Positions 1 through 9,900 of a DNA stretch of 64,000 bases are shown here, piece after piece (within the stretch, counting starts at the first letter, position 1; each line of letters opens with the position of its first letter). This DNA comes from DASXUX01 sp036504595 (GTDB lineage Bacteria > Planctomycetota > SZUA-567 > H5-PLA8). A program made the position numbers and the translations under genes. The notes under the pieces were generated by a model. The model made no database searches, was not told the DNA's origin, and saw only the letters and a program-made list of their open reading frames with translations. The DNA lies in contig DASXUX010000065.1 in NCBI GenBank assembly GCA_036504595.1, forward strand, positions 70,778 through 134,777. Direction: 5' to 3'.

Positions 1-1020
1 ATTTCCGTAGGCGTCCTGTGCCGTCACAGTGAAATCACCGGGATCCCCGGCAATCGTTGGCGACGGGAAGCCGGATACCACCAGTGCGCTGGCGGCAGCG
101 GGGTTCACGGTGATGCTGGGCTGCGTGGCCGTGATCGTTCCTGTCTGTGTGTCAGTCGCCGTAATGGACTGAATGCCTGCGATCTTGAATGTGGCGCTGA
201 AAGTGTGAACGCCGGCGTCACCGGAAACGAAGGTATAGTCTGCGGGAAGTACGGCCTGGCCATCCGTGCTGGTGAACTGGATCGTTCCTGCGTATCCGGT
301 GGCAGTATTTCCATAGGCGTCCTGTGCCGTCACAGTGAAATCACCGGTATCTCCGGCAATCGTTGGCGAGGGGAAGCCGGATACCACTAGTGCACTAGCA
401 GCAGCGGGGTCTACGGTGATGCTCGACTGCGAGCCGGGGAGCGTCCCAGGTTCTATGTCCGTTGCGGTGATGGACTGACTGCCTGCGGTCTTGAGTGTGA
501 CGCTGAATGTGTGAACGCCATTGTCGCCGGCGACGAAAGTATAATCCACTGGCAGTTCCGCTTGTCCGTCCGTGCTGGTGAAGTGAATGGTTCCGCTGTA
601 CCCAGCCACCAAGTTATCGAGAAGATCCTTGGCGGTCACCGTCACGCTTCCCATATCTCCGGCGATCTTGGGCGACGGGAAACCCGAAACAACCAGCCTG
701 CCGCTTGCGGCATTTACGGTAATATCAGACTGTGTGCCTGTAAGCGTTCCGGTCATTGTGTCTGTCGCGGCAATCCACTGAGTGCCTGTGGTTTTCAGCC
801 TAACGCTGAAGGTGTGAACGCCCTTGTCACTGGGAAGGAACGTGTAGTCGGCTGGCAATTCCGCCTGCGCATCCGTGCTGGTGAAATGGATGGCTCCGCT
901 GTATCCCGTTGCAGTATTTCCGTAGAGATCCATGGCTCTCACTGTGACATCGGCAGCAGCCCCGGACGTTGTCGGCGATGGGAAACCGGACACGACAAGT
1001 GCGCTGGCGCCGGCGGGGTT
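1..1020 (-). repeat. Ig-like repeats of about 300 bp
   Basis: Consecutive units each code for an Ig-like module with SGFPSPTIAGD and TIHFTSTDGQAELP-type cores. Bases 1-120 closely match about 307-426 (306-bp period). The array continues past the left edge. Confidence 0.75.
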
Positions 1021-4000
1021 CACGGTGAATGACTGATCCACATCCGGTGCCGCGCTGTAATTCGCGTTCCCCGCTTGCGACGCGCGCACCGTTACCAGCC
1101 CCACGCCCGTGATGGTGATCGTGCTGCCGTTGATTCCAGCGGCCGTTGCCGGGCCGCTGGCGATGGCGAATGTGGCAGGATTCCCCGATGCTCCGCCTGT
1201 GGCGCTCACCGTGAACGGCGTGTCGCCGCACGTCTTGTCTGCGAGAGCGCCGAAGCTGATCGCTTGTGCCCCCTTTGCCACCGTGAATGACTGATCTACA
1301 TCGGGCGCCGCGCTGTAGTTCGCGTTTCCCGCTTGCGAGGCACACACGGTGACCAGGTCCACGCCCGTGATGGTGATCGTGCTGCCGTTGGTTCCAGTGG
1401 CCGTCGCCGGGCCGCTGGCGATGGCGAATGTGACAGGATTCCCCGATGCTCCGCCTGTGGCGCTTACCGTAAACGGCGCGTTGCCGTAGGTTTTGTTGGC
1501 CAGCGCTCCGAACGTGATCGTCTGCGCCGCCTTCGCGACGGTGAACAACTGATCTACGTTGGCCGCTGCGTTGTAGTTCGCGTTTCCAGCCTGTGATGCG
1601 CGCACCGTCACCACACCGGCACCCGTTAGGGTGATCGTGCTGCCATTTGTTCCAGTGGCCGTCGCCGGGCCGCTGGCGATGGCGAATGTGACAGGATGCC
1701 CCGATGCTCCGCCTGTGGCGCTTACCGTAAACGGCGCGTTGCCGTAGGTTTTGTTGGCCAGCGCTCCGAACGTGATCGTCTGCGCCGCCTTCGCGACGGT
1801 GAACGACTGATCCACGTTGGCCGCCGCGCTGTAGGTCGCGTTTCCAGCCTGTGATGCGCGCACCGTCACCACACCTGCGCCCGTGATGGTGATCGTGCTG
1901 CCGTTCGTTCCAGTTGCCGTCGCCGGGCCACTGGCGATGGAAAAGGTGACGGGATTGCCCGACGCTCCGCCCGTAGCGCTGACGGTGAACGCTGCGTCGC
2001 CGTACGTCTTATTGGCCAACGCGCCGAACGTGATCGTCTGGCTCAATTTGTTAATCACGATGCTGCTGGACGTCGCGTTATTGAGCGGGCTGCTGGTGAA
2101 TCGCACCGTTATCGTCCCTGCCGTGTCGCACGCCAAGTTCGTGAACGTGGCCACACCGCCGGATGCCGTCGCCGTCAGGGTGCCAAGCAGGTTTCCTGAG
2201 CCGCTGCTTCGTGCGGCCGTCACCACGGTGCTGTTATTCGCTGTCAGCAGATTGCCCCAGTAATCTTCAATGCGGATGACCGGCTGCTGGGCGAAAGCCT
2301 GTCCGATGTTGGCCTGCGCCGACGGCTGCGTCTGAATGGTCAGGCGTTGCGCCGCGGCAGCATTGACCACGATGCCTGTTTGCGAGCTCGTCAGTGTACC
2401 TGTCACCGTGTCCGTGGCTGTGATGGAATGCGTTCCCGCCGTCTTGAATCCGACCGCGAAGATCCACGTGCCTTGAGCGAACGCCCCGAACGTGAAATCC
2501 CCCGGAAGAACGGCCTGCGGATCTGAACTGGTGAAATGAATGGTTCCGGTGTACCCGGTGGCGGTGTTCGTGCCGGCATCCATTGCGGTGACCGTAAGCT
2601 CGTGCGCGACACCCACCGTGGTAGGTGTGGGGAAGCCGCCGACCTGCAGTCGTACCGCTGGACCCACAATGGTGATCATCTGAGAGTCGCTAGGGATCCC
2701 GTTGACGTAAACCTTCACCGAGGCAGGTCCGATCGGGAAGCCCGTGACAGCCTTGCTCGTAAAGGAGGTGTTAGACCACGGATGAGCCGGATCGGGCAGC
2801 AGGAAGGCAGTCTGGTCGTTGGCCAGGCTGCGCAATTGGACGAGCGGGTAATTGGTCGCCGAATCGTTGGTGGCGCCGCCTGACGCCTCAGACAGGCCTT
2901 TGAACTGTCCGCCCGATATAATCAAAGAGGAGCCTAAGCTCAACGGCGAGGTCGCCTGCGCCAAGGTTGGCTGCCAGGACGACGAATACCCCAGATCCTC
3001 AGCATACATTCCGGCGCTGGAAAGAAAACCGCTAGAGCTATACCCCCCCACGACGAGCACCTGCCCGCGGGGCAACAGCGTGGCAGTGTGCGCTCCACGC
3101 GCCGCAGGCATCGGGTTCATGCTCGTCCACGTGCCCTTCGCCGGGTCATACACTTCAGCGCTGGAAAGATAAGTGCCATCAGTACCCCCCGCGGCAAGCA
3201 CCTTTCCGCTGGGCAGCAGCGTCGCCGTGTGTTGCTCGCGCGCAGCGGCCATCGTTCCCGTGGCCGTCCAGGTGTCCGTCGCCGCATTGTACACTTCGGC
3301 ACTGGAGAGAGTAGCGCCGTCAGACCCGCCCGCGACGAGCACCTTCCCATTGGGCAGTAACGTCGCCGTGTGCCAGCCGCGTGCGGCGGTCATCAAGCCG
3401 GCCGTAACCGTCCAGTTGCCCGTCGCCGGGTCGTACACTTCGGCACTGGAAAGACTGCCGCCGCCGTTCGCACCCCCGGCAACGAGCACCTTCCCGCTGG
3501 GCAACAGCGTCGCCGTATGGAGGTAACGCGCGACGGCCATCGGGTTGATGGTCGTCCAGGTGCCCGCCGCGGGGTCGTACACTTCGGCGCTGTTAAGATA
3601 ACCGCTCTTATACCCGCCTGTGACGAGCACCTTCCCGCTGGACAGCAGCGTCGCCGTGTGGAACCGGCGCGCGGCAGCCAGCGCGCCTGTGCTCGTCCAG
3701 TTGCCGGTCGCCGGGTCGTACACTTCGGCGCTGGAGAGATAAGTGCTGTCGTAACCCCCTGCAACGAGCACCTTCCCGCTGGGCAGCAGCGTCGCGGTGT
3801 GGTAGCGGCGCGCGGTAGCCAGTGCGCCGGTGTCGGTCCAGGCGCTCGTCGCCGGGTCATACACTTCAGCGCTGGAGAGATTAGCGCCGTTATACCCGCC
3901 CGCAACGAGCACCTTTCCACTGGGCAGCAGCGTCGCCGTGTGGTAATCGCGTGCAGCGGCCAGCGCGCTGGTAGCCGCCCAGTTGCTCGCCGCCGGATCG

Positions 4001-5070
4001 AAGACTTCGGCGCTGGAAAGAACACCGCCGACTCCATCACCTCCCGCGACGAGCACCTGTCCGTTGGGCAGCAGCGTCGCCGTGTGATACCCCCGCGCGG
4101 CGGCCATCGTGCCGCTCCCCGTCCAGTTGCCCGTCGCCGGGTCGTACACTTCGGCGCTGGCAAGGGAAGTGTTGGCGATGCCTCCCGCAAAGAGAACCTG
4201 CCCGCTGGCCAGCAGCGTCGCCGTGTGATACCCCCGCCCGGCTGCCATCGTGCCGCTCCCCGTCCAGTTGCCCGTCGCCGGGTCGTACACCTGGGCGCTG
4301 GAAAGAGGACCGGTAAATCCGTTACCCCCGCCCCCGACGAGCACCTTCCCGCTGGGCAGCAGCGTCGCCGTGTGCGCATAGCGCGCAGTGGACATTGAGC
4401 CGGTGCTCGCCCAGACGCCCACCGCCGGGTCGTACACTTCGGCGCTGGATAAGTTGCCGAAGGAGCCCGCGACCAGCACCTTCCCGCTGGGCAGCAGCGT
4501 TGCCGTGTGAGAATGGCGCCCGGTGACCATTACGCCGGTGGCCGCCCAGGTGCCCTTCGCAGGGTCGTACACTTCGGCAACCGAAAGATAATTGGTGCTG
4601 CTGTTGTAACCCCCTGCAACGAGCACCTTCCCGCTGGGCAGCAGTGTCGCTGTGTGATCGCGGCGCGCGACGCCCAATGAGCCTGTGCTCGTCCAGGTGC
4701 CCGTCGCAGGGTCGTACACTTCGGCAACCGAAAGATAATTGGTGATGCTGTTGTAACCCCCTGCAACGAGCACCTTCCCGCTGGGCAGCAGTGTCGCTGT
4801 GTGACCGCCGCACGCGACGCCCAATGAGCCTGTGCTCGTCCAGGTGCCCGTCGCCGGGTCGTACAACTCGGCGCTGGCAAGATAATGGTAAGTGCCGTCA
4901 TTTCCCCCGACGACGAGCACCTTACCATTGGGCAGCAGCGTCGCCGTGTGCGAATAACGCGCAGTGGACATCGAGCCGGTGGTTGCCCAGTTGGCCGCGT
5001 GTGCAGAAGAGGCCAGCAGCACCAGGCCCAGCATGACGCAGCAAAAAACATTGCAGGAAGATTGTTCCAT
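1..5070 (-). CDS. Giant Kelch-repeat / MBG / Ig-like surface protein (3' end beyond window)
   Basis: The reading frame stays open from ATG 5070 to the left edge (1690 codons, no stop), so this is the N-terminal part of a very large exported protein. Residues 1-25 form a signal peptide ending in SSAHA. Residues about 28-680 hold 14 Kelch-type units, each with the core HTATLLPSGKVLVAGG and an SSAEVYDPATG segment, which would fold as beta-propellers. After a linker comes one Ig-like unit with a TIHFTSSDPQAVLP-type core, then four 86-residue MBG-like units (TYGDAAFTVSATGGASG), then further Ig-like units of about 102 residues. GGGAGA lies about 12 nt upstream of the ATG. Likely a cell-surface or adhesive protein; the ligand is unknown. 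Nothing catalytic is visible. Domain names are family knowledge; the repeats are seen directly. Confidence 0.85.
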   Translation of the reverse strand, partial: MEQSSCNVFCCVMLGLVLLASSAHAANWATTGSMSTARYSHTATLLPNGKVLVVGGNDGTYHYLASAELYDPATGTWTSTGSLGVACGGHTATLLPSGKVLVAGGYNSITNYLSVAEVYDPATGTWTSTGSLGVARRDHTATLLPSGKVLVAGGYNSSTNYLSVAEVYDPAKGTWAATGVMVTGRHSHTATLLPSGKVLVAGSFGNLSSAEVYDPAVGVWASTGSMSTARYAHTATLLPSGKVLVGGGGNGFTGPLSSAQVYDPATGNWTGSGTMAAGRGYHTATLLASGQVLFAGGIANTSLASAEVYDPATGNWTGSGTMAAARGYHTATLLPNGQVLVAGGDGVGGVLSSAEVFDPAASNWAATSALAAARDYHTATLLPSGKVLVAGGYNGANLSSAEVYDPATSAWTDTGALATARRYHTATLLPSGKVLVAGGYDSTYLSSAEVYDPATGNWTSTGALAAARRFHTATLLSSGKVLVTGGYKSGYLNSAEVYDPAAGTWTTINPMAVARYLHTATLLPSGKVLVAGGANGGGSLSSAEVYDPATGNWTVTAGLMTAARGWHTATLLPNGKVLVAGGSDGATLSSAEVYNAATDTWTATGTMAAAREQHTATLLPSGKVLAAGGTDGTYLSSAEVYDPAKGTWTSMNPMPAARGAHTATLLPRGQVLVVGGYSSSGFLSSAGMYAEDLGYSSSWQPTLAQATSPLSLGSSLIISGGQFKGLSEASGGATNDSATNYPLVQLRSLANDQTAFLLPDPAHPWSNTSFTSKAVTGFPIGPASVKVYVNGIPSDSQMITIVGPAVRLQVGGFPTPTTVGVAHELTVTAMDAGTNTATGYTGTIHFTSSDPQAVLPGDFTFGAFAQGTWIFAVGFKTAGTHSITATDTVTGTLTSSQTGIVVNAAAAQRLTIQTQPSAQANIGQAFAQQPVIRIEDYWGNLLTANNSTVVTAARSSGSGNLLGTLTATASGGVATFTNLACDTAGTITVRFTSSPLNNATSSSIVINKLSQTITFGALANKTYGDAAFTVSATGGASGNPVTFSIASGPATATGTNGSTITITGAGVVTVRASQAGNATYSAAANVDQSFTVAKAAQTITFGALANKTYGNAPFTVSATGGASGHPVTFAIASGPATATGTNGSTITLTGAGVVTVRASQAGNANYNAAANVDQLFTVAKAAQTITFGALANKTYGNAPFTVSATGGASGNPVTFAIASGPATATGTNGSTITITGVDLVTVCASQAGNANYSAAPDVDQSFTVAKGAQAISFGALADKTCGDTPFTVSATGGASGNPATFAIASGPATAAGINGSTITITGVGLVTVRASQAGNANYSAAPDVDQSFTVNPAGASALVVSGFPSPTTSGAAADVTVRAMDLYGNTATGYSGAIHFTSTDAQAELPADYTFLPSDKGVHTFSVRLKTTGTQWIAATDTMTGTLTGTQSDITVNAASGRLVVSGFPSPKIAGDMGSVTVTAKDLLDNLVAGYSGTIHFTSTDGQAELPVDYTFVAGDNGVHTFSVTLKTAGSQSITATDIEPGTLPGSQSSITVDPAAASALVVSGFPSPTIAGDTGDFTVTAQDAYGNTATGYAGTIQFTSTDGQAVLPADYTFVSGDAGVHTFSATFKIAGIQSITATDTQTGTITATQPSITVNPAAASALVVSGFPSPTIAGDPGDFTVTAQDAYGN
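1025..2056 (-). repeat. Four tandem 258-bp MBG-like repeats
   Basis: Units start at about 1025, 1283, 1541 and 1799 with an exact 258-bp (86-codon) period. The 106 bp at 1441-1546 are identical to 1699-1804, so these copies were recently homogenised. Confidence 0.85.
3030..4990 (-). repeat. Fourteen tandem Kelch-coding repeats, 141-148 bp each
   Basis: The core coding for HTATLLPSGKVLVAGG recurs 14 times at roughly 145-bp spacing. Some neighbouring units, for example those around 4620 and 4766, are nearly identical in DNA over more than 100 bp. This points to recent unit duplication or gene conversion. Confidence 0.85.
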
Positions 5071-5463
5071 GATGATTCCATTCTCCCGTCTGAGCACAGA
5101 AGGTGGGGGCATCCACGGAAACGATATATGATATTTGCTCAAAACGCCAATCATTACGTCGGGTGATCAAAAAGTGAGGCTCTGTGGTGTCAGAATCTAC
5201 TTCGAACACTCGAGGAATGTTGGCGTGCGTTCAGCGCAGTCGGGGCTCTTTTTCTTTGACGTTTTTCTTTGCGGTTCCTTTGCGGTAGCCATTGCGAAGA
5301 CCTGCGTTTCTTCGCATTGTTCTGCAATTTAGGCGGAAGCTAGCGACTCAAGATCGTTTTCCTATTGCTTTGGGTTGCAAAGAATTGCGTTCACTTGCGC
5401 GCCAATTCTACTTAAGTCCTTACAAAGGCAGCGCTTCCAAATCAAACTGCGAAGGCTGAGGTC

Positions 5464-5491
5464 GAAGGTTCGAATCCCTCCGGGTACGCCA
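5464..5491 (+). other. tRNA 3'-end remnant (T-arm, acceptor strand, CCA)
   Basis: GAAGG, loop TTCGAAT and CCCTC form a T-arm with one A-C mismatch. CGGGTAC, discriminator G and an encoded CCA follow. The matching 5' acceptor strand (GTACCCG) and a D-arm are absent upstream, so this is a fragment and not a working tRNA. Such 3' fragments are typical scars of tyrosine-recombinase integration, and recombinase fragments occur further right in the window. Confidence 0.55.
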
Positions 5492-5769
5492 CTTCAACCC
5501 AGTGACATGAAGTTCAAACCGCTCTAACCGAGAAAAACCAAGATCTGTCGCCGCTTATCCACGCCCATCGCGTGATCCACGGGCTCCAGCAACCCGTTGA
5601 AAAGCGTCAAAAAGCGTTGTGAGTTTTGGGGCGAGGGGCACGCTCCTGTTTTGACAAGTTCCGGACTATCAATCAGGCTCTGTTCTGTTCCTCCGTCGAT
5701 TCGTTTTTCACAGGCAAACTACAGATCTTCAGGCTTCGAGCGACCATCTACGCGTTACCGGTGTATTAC

Positions 5770-5783
5770 TAAGCACGTGCTTA
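5770..5783. promoter_or_regulatory. Candidate LacI-family operator
   Basis: TAAGCACGTGCTTA is a perfect 14-bp palindrome with a central CG, the usual form of LacI-family operators. It lies 17-30 bp before the LacI-type start codon, where binding would give autorepression. The assignment is inferred from symmetry and position. Confidence 0.5.
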
Positions 5784-5799
5784 CCATCTTTGGGAAATT

Positions 5800-6843
5800 A
5801 TGGGCATGGCTAAGCTTCTCTCTGCTCCAACACTCGCCGACGTCGCCGGGCGCGCCGGGGTAACGCGCCTGACGGCGCAACGTGCTCTGCACGGTCAACC
5901 CGGAGTCGGTGAGAAAGCACGCAAGAAGATTCAGGCGATCGCCGGGAAATTGGGCTATCGCCCGCACTGGGCGGCTCGTGCCATGCGCAGCGGTCGGATG
6001 GGATGCCTGACGCTACTGATCAGCGTGGAACGCTACCGCGGTTTCGTTGAGCACGAACTGCTCAGCGGCATCGTCGCCGAAGCTTCTGACCGTGACTACC
6101 ACATCACAATCGGCGCGCTGCCGACTGAAAAAGCCACTGACCCGCAGTCTCTGCCCAAAGCGCTGCAAGAGTTCATGGCGGATGGGCTTTTGATCAACTA
6201 TCACTTTGGAATTCCGCCGAAAATGGCGGAGCTCATCGAGCAGCACCGCATTCCCGCGGTCTGGATCAACACGCGGCGGGCTGCCGACTGCGTTCACATT
6301 GACGACATTCAGGCAGGGCGTCTGGCAACCGAGCGGCTGCTGCAACTGGGGCACCGCCGTGTTGCGTACATTGACTACGACCATTCCCAGGATCGGCCCG
6401 AGACGGCGCACTATAGCGTGATTGATCGCGCTGCCGGATACCAGATTGCGATGAAAGCGGCCGGTCTGCCGGCTCACGTGATCGCACTCCCCCCTGACCT
6501 GCCCGGCGGCGAGCAACTGGAATTCACTCGGCGCTGGCTTTCCGGTACAAACCGTCCAACAGGAATCGTGATGTACTCGGCAGCGATTGCGCCAACGATT
6601 GCTATGGCCGCTGCGCCGCTTGGCATTTATGTGCCGCAACAGATGTCGATGGTCGCGGTGGACTGGCCAGTGCCCAAATTTCTCGGTGCGGAAATGACCG
6701 TCGCGCTGCCGCAGGTCTCCGAGATGGGCCGGGCAGCCGTTCGCATGCTCCTGGAGAAGATCGCCGATCCACGCAAGCGGATGAGAGCGCTGGCGATACC
6801 AGCCGCATTTCATGAAGGAAAGACGTGCGGTTCGCCAGCTTGA
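5800..6843 (+). CDS. LacI-family transcriptional regulator
   Basis: This 347-aa protein has the LacI layout. Residues about 9-60 form the helix-turn-helix and hinge (TLADVAGRAGVTRLTAQRAL, then GYRPHWAARAM). A periplasmic-binding-protein-like sensor domain follows, with the typical HIDDIQAGRLATERLLQLGH segment and a late TGIVMYS strand. The expected role is cytoplasmic repression of sugar-use genes, released by a sugar ligand that cannot be read from sequence. A 14-bp palindrome sits just upstream. The gene is followed at 87 bp by a glycoside hydrolase in the same direction, the likely first target. ATG 5806 is an alternative start; neither has a strong ribosome site. Confidence 0.9.
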   Translation: MGMAKLLSAPTLADVAGRAGVTRLTAQRALHGQPGVGEKARKKIQAIAGKLGYRPHWAARAMRSGRMGCLTLLISVERYRGFVEHELLSGIVAEASDRDYHITIGALPTEKATDPQSLPKALQEFMADGLLINYHFGIPPKMAELIEQHRIPAVWINTRRAADCVHIDDIQAGRLATERLLQLGHRRVAYIDYDHSQDRPETAHYSVIDRAAGYQIAMKAAGLPAHVIALPPDLPGGEQLEFTRRWLSGTNRPTGIVMYSAAIAPTIAMAAAPLGIYVPQQMSMVAVDWPVPKFLGAEMTVALPQVSEMGRAAVRMLLEKIADPRKRMRALAIPAAFHEGKTCGSPA

Positions 6844-6930
6844 ACGAGAGAATGGGGAACCAGGCTCCAACGCTCAGAATGGGCCGCATGCGCGTGTCTA
6901 GCAGCAACTCGCGTTTCGAGGAGATGCATT

Positions 6931-9900
6931 ATGATTCGATGTAGATGGCTGTTCTGCTTTTTGGCCGCGCTATCAACCTGGGCAGGTGATCAGCCTGCCA
7001 GCAACCTTCTGCGGAATGGTTCCTTCGAAGGCGGCTCGCGCTACTGGTTCGAGACTGACAAATACGAGTTCGTCAGAGACGACGCAGCCCACGGCGGCTG
7101 GGCGCTAAAGATCCCCAAGGGTGGCATCCAGAGTGCTGCGTTCATGTTGCAGCAAGGCAAGCCCGTCACCATCAGTTTTTCCGCCAGAGGCGCCAATGGC
7201 CCTGCCACGATGGGCTGGCAGTGCACGCCTTGCGCGCGCGAGATTGGTGCCAAACACAATCTGTGTTGGGGGCTCCGCGGCAAGCACCCCGTTGCGATCA
7301 CTGGCGAGTGGAAACGCTACTCCGTTAGCTTCACGCCCAACATTGCGCAAGATGGTTTCTGGCCGCGCCCCACCTTCATGCTGCAGCTCGGCGACGCCGA
7401 CAAACCGATTCTGCTCGACGCTGTCACCATCGCGTACGAATCCGGTGCCGAGAAGTACGTCCCGTGGAAAGCGCTCGAAGTTTTCGTTACTAGCCCTGAC
7501 TTGAAAGGCTTTCGTGACGAAAGCCACAACATTCTGCAGAAAGGCCAGACCGTCACGCTGCAGGGCATTGTTAATAACCCGGGTACGGAAGCTCGCGCTG
7601 TCATGCTGCGCTGGCAGCTCATCGACTACGAAGGTGTCCGGCCGCTCAACCAACCGCTGGAGAAAAAGGTCAATGTTCCCGCCGGTCAGACCGTCATTGA
7701 AACCGTGACCATGCCGCTCACTGCCACCGGCACGGTGCTGGCTCGCTGTTCGGTGCTGGATGGCGGCACCGTGATCGACCAATCCGACCTGCCGCTGACC
7801 TCGCTGGCACATCCGCTCGCCGCAACCAGACCGGATGCCCGCGAACGTTTCGGCGGCTCTCTGTTCGGTCTGCACAATGCCCGGGGCGTCCAGAAGATCG
7901 GGTTCGCCTGGAGCCGCTGGCATCCGCACATGAACTGGGCCGACCACCACCCCAAAAGCCCCGACGAATGGGTCTGGTTCGACCAGCGCATCGACGAACT
8001 GGCCGCTCTGGGCATTTCCGTCAACGCCGTGCTGTACGGCAAGCCGAAGTGGGCGTTCACAAAGGAAAGCGATCAACTGCCGAAAGATATGCAGTGGAAA
8101 GCGGATGATCCGCGTTGGGAGGATTTGAGTGTTGAGACAGGTTGGGACAAGTTCGTCAAGACCGCTGTCGAACACTACAAAGGCAAGTCGCTGATCTACG
8201 AAATCGAAAACGAACCAGAGTTCGATGGCTGGGACAACATTAGGGACCTCTATGCGAAGTTTACGATCCGCACCGCTCGCCTGATCAAGCAGGTCGATCC
8301 GAAAGCGAAAGTGATGGTAGACAACGTGTACGGTATTCCCTCAGGCCTTAACCGGCATTTGCTGCAGAAAGGCGCCGGCAAGTGGATCGACATCATTTCC
8401 TGGCACGACTACCACGACGGCTGGCTGGCAGACGCCACGGCCATCAAGCGTATGCGCAACGCCCTTGAGGAACTCGGTTGCGGGCACATCGAAATCTGGT
8501 TCAATGAAGGCTGGGCTTACACTAATACCATTGTAGACGAGCCGGCTGTGGCTCTGACGCACTACGATTCAGCGGGCCAGACGAACTGCACCGTCAACTC
8601 CATCGCCGAACTGACCGCCAATGGCCAGGAAAAGTGCATTCTCTTTCACACGTCCTACGAAGAACACGGCATGAGCTTCTGGGATTACTGCGGTCCAGGA
8701 ACGATGCTGTGGGACTACTACGGCTACCCATTGCCGCTGGTGCCGGCCTGGAACGCGCTGTGTTACCACATCGGGCTGAGCACCCCCGCCGGATTTGTGC
8801 GTCCGCCTGGTGCGAACTTCTGCATCTTCGACGATCTGCGCAACAAACGCGGCGTGATGATCGCCTATGCTGACCGCGACGCCAAGGCCGACGTGACCGT
8901 TGATCTGCCGTTCTCCGGTCTGGCAGCCGAAGACTGCATGGGAAATCCCGTGCAGTTGCTGGGCCAGAAGCTGACCTTGTCGAAATCCGGCCGCACGGTG
9001 TTCCTCTATGCCAGCGATGGCCGCGTCGATGGAAAGACGCTGGCAGAGAAAATGAAGCCGCTCGACCGCAAGAACGCGAGCTTTGCCGGCAAGGGCGGCG
9101 GGTCATTTAGGCTGCCGCCGGCTTGGGAAGGCAGCAAGAAGGACAGCACGGATGGCAATCCGGCGCTGGCGGAGGGCAAGCCGGTCTGGCGACTCGATCA
9201 AGTCTGGCCGCCGCAACCGCTGAAACTCGACAGCTACAGACCTCTTGCGTGGCGCGACGGCTGGTGGGTCGCGCTGCGGGACGGATTCGGTGGCCAGCCC
9301 AAAGCGGAGATGAAGGACAGCGCCATCCGCATGGAGTTCCGTGCGCCGCACAGTGCCAGCGCCGGCGAGAAGCTCTGCGCTCTGGTGTTTAGCGCCACTC
9401 AGGCGGGCACGCATACCTTGAGCGGCTCGGTCGAAATGCGACTGTGGGAGAACGCCAACAATGCCGTTCGTATGACGTACCTGCGCAAAACGAAAACCAG
9501 CGCAACCGAAGTGGCCTCGCAGAAGCTCTCCAAAGGCCAGCGCGCAACCATTGCGGTGACGGTGCAGCTCGATATCGGCGATGAGCTGGTGATTCTGCCG
9601 CGCATTGAAGGCATGTTCACCGGCGGCGATGTGGTACTGCGCGATGTCAGCGTCGCCATTGGGAGCGTCGGGGCTGTGTCCTATAAACTGCCGCTGGCCT
9701 GGGAAGGTCCACAAAGAGGGACCGCGCGCGGCAACCCCATCGAAGCGGACGGCAAGGCGCTCTGGCGCGTGGACCAGGTCTGGCCGGACAATCCGATCAT
9801 GACGACGCACTACACGCCGCTGCTCTGGAACGGTACGGGCTGGATCCCGGAGAAGAACGGCATGGGCGGGCAGCCGGAAATCCGAGTCGAAAACGGGATC

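Larger units (their letters stand above)
5071..5799. other. Non-coding region between the giant surface protein and lacI-type gene
   Basis: No supportable gene lies here. The region holds the minus-strand promoter area of the Kelch protein, a tRNA 3'-end fragment (5464-5491) and a perfect palindrome (5770-5783). An open stretch at about 5521-5622 codes for a short peptide with no recognisable match. Confidence 0.6.

Noticed and set aside
3393..4379. Long antisense-type frames over the Kelch repeats (for example 328 codons)
   Set aside because: They are Arg/Cys-rich products of reading the repeat array in a wrong frame; the true frame (start 5070) shows clean Kelch units and no stop.
3030..4990. 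CRISPR array
   Set aside because: The about 145-bp periodicity is coding Kelch repeat; there are no short direct repeats with unique spacers and no cas genes.
5395..5491. Complete tRNA gene
   Set aside because: No D-arm, no anticodon stem and no 5' acceptor strand complementary to CGGGTAC could be found.
6013..6870. 285-codon minus-strand frame over lacI
   Set aside because: It lies antisense to a canonical LacI regulator and has no domain.
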